Assembly (NCBI GenBank): GCA_003342815.1
Contig: PTEX01000340.1
Coordinates: 250,853-314,852 of the forward strand
Source: Eudromia elegans
Lineage: Eukaryota > Chordata > Aves > Tinamiformes > Tinamidae
Direction: 5' to 3'
DNA length: 64,000 nucleotides
In this document: in pieces, positions 63,976 to 64,000 of the stretch
Layout: each line of letters begins with the position of its first letter
Position numbering within the stretch: the first letter of the stretch is position 1
The notes under the pieces: model-generated
Seen by the model: only the letters and a program-made list of their open reading frames with translations
What the model was told of the DNA's origin: nothing
The model's database searches: none
Program-made: the position numbers and the translations under genes

Positions 63976-64000
63976 AAAAAAAAAAAAAAAAAAAAAAAAA
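63976..64000. repeat. Poly-A run at the end of the window
   Basis: 25 A in a row reach the last base of the window, after TATAGGGG. It may continue beyond the window. It could be a homopolymer, a retrocopy tail or an assembly edge, and no CR1 or other element body was recognised directly before it. Confidence 0.9.

Noticed and set aside
28932..64000. Search for the last LPAR1 exon (TM6-TM7 and C-terminal tail)
   Set aside because: No stretch resembling G-A-F-I-I-C-W-T-P or N-P-I-I-Y was seen on the + strand. It presumably lies beyond the window, though a read by eye cannot exclude it completely.
1..64000. CRISPR arrays, bacterial operons, phage or integron features
   Set aside because: The window is vertebrate nuclear sequence. 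No regularly spaced direct repeats or bacterial genes are present.

Overview
The window looks like bird nuclear DNA. It is AT-rich and almost entirely non-coding, and it carries one recognisable host coding exon. Four CR1-type LINE pieces are present. One of them ends in the 3' octamer repeat (ATTCTATG) that is typical of avian CR1, and no mammalian SINE or L1 elements were seen. The host exon belongs to LPAR1 (lysophosphatidic acid receptor 1). In chicken this gene lies on the Z chromosome, so a Z-linked origin is plausible, but that is inference from prior knowledge and not something read from the sequence.

Layout: 1-28183 is intronic sequence upstream of the LPAR1 exon. It holds simple repeats, a sense-strand CR1 3' portion (about 9762-10709), a decayed antisense CR1 with ORF1 esterase-like and ORF2 endonuclease-like remnants (about 20690-21425), and a short antisense CR1 3' tail (about 21934-22080). 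28184-28931 is the large internal coding exon of LPAR1 on the + strand. It carries transmembrane helices 1-5 and the start of helix 6, bounded by a polypyrimidine tract/AG acceptor and a GTAAGT donor. 28932-64000 is downstream intron sequence with microsatellites, several foldback sequences, a long polypyrimidine tract (57091-57203) and an antisense internal CR1 reverse-transcriptase fragment (about 57873-58945).

Neither the preceding short LPAR1 N-terminal coding exon nor the final exon (helix 6 to C-terminus) was found by reading, so the two flanking introns probably extend beyond the window on both sides. Apart from the exon, the open reading frames are short chance frames or belong to CR1.

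I did not find an undescribed biological system. The points most worth a second look are a cluster of perfect foldback/tandem structures (16988-17020, 19908-19931, 23408-23433, 27604-27645, 56134-56208), the rearranged CR1 with an esterase-like ORF1 remnant, and the possible intron-retention form of LPAR1. All repeat boundaries are estimates by eye, without alignment or a repeat database.
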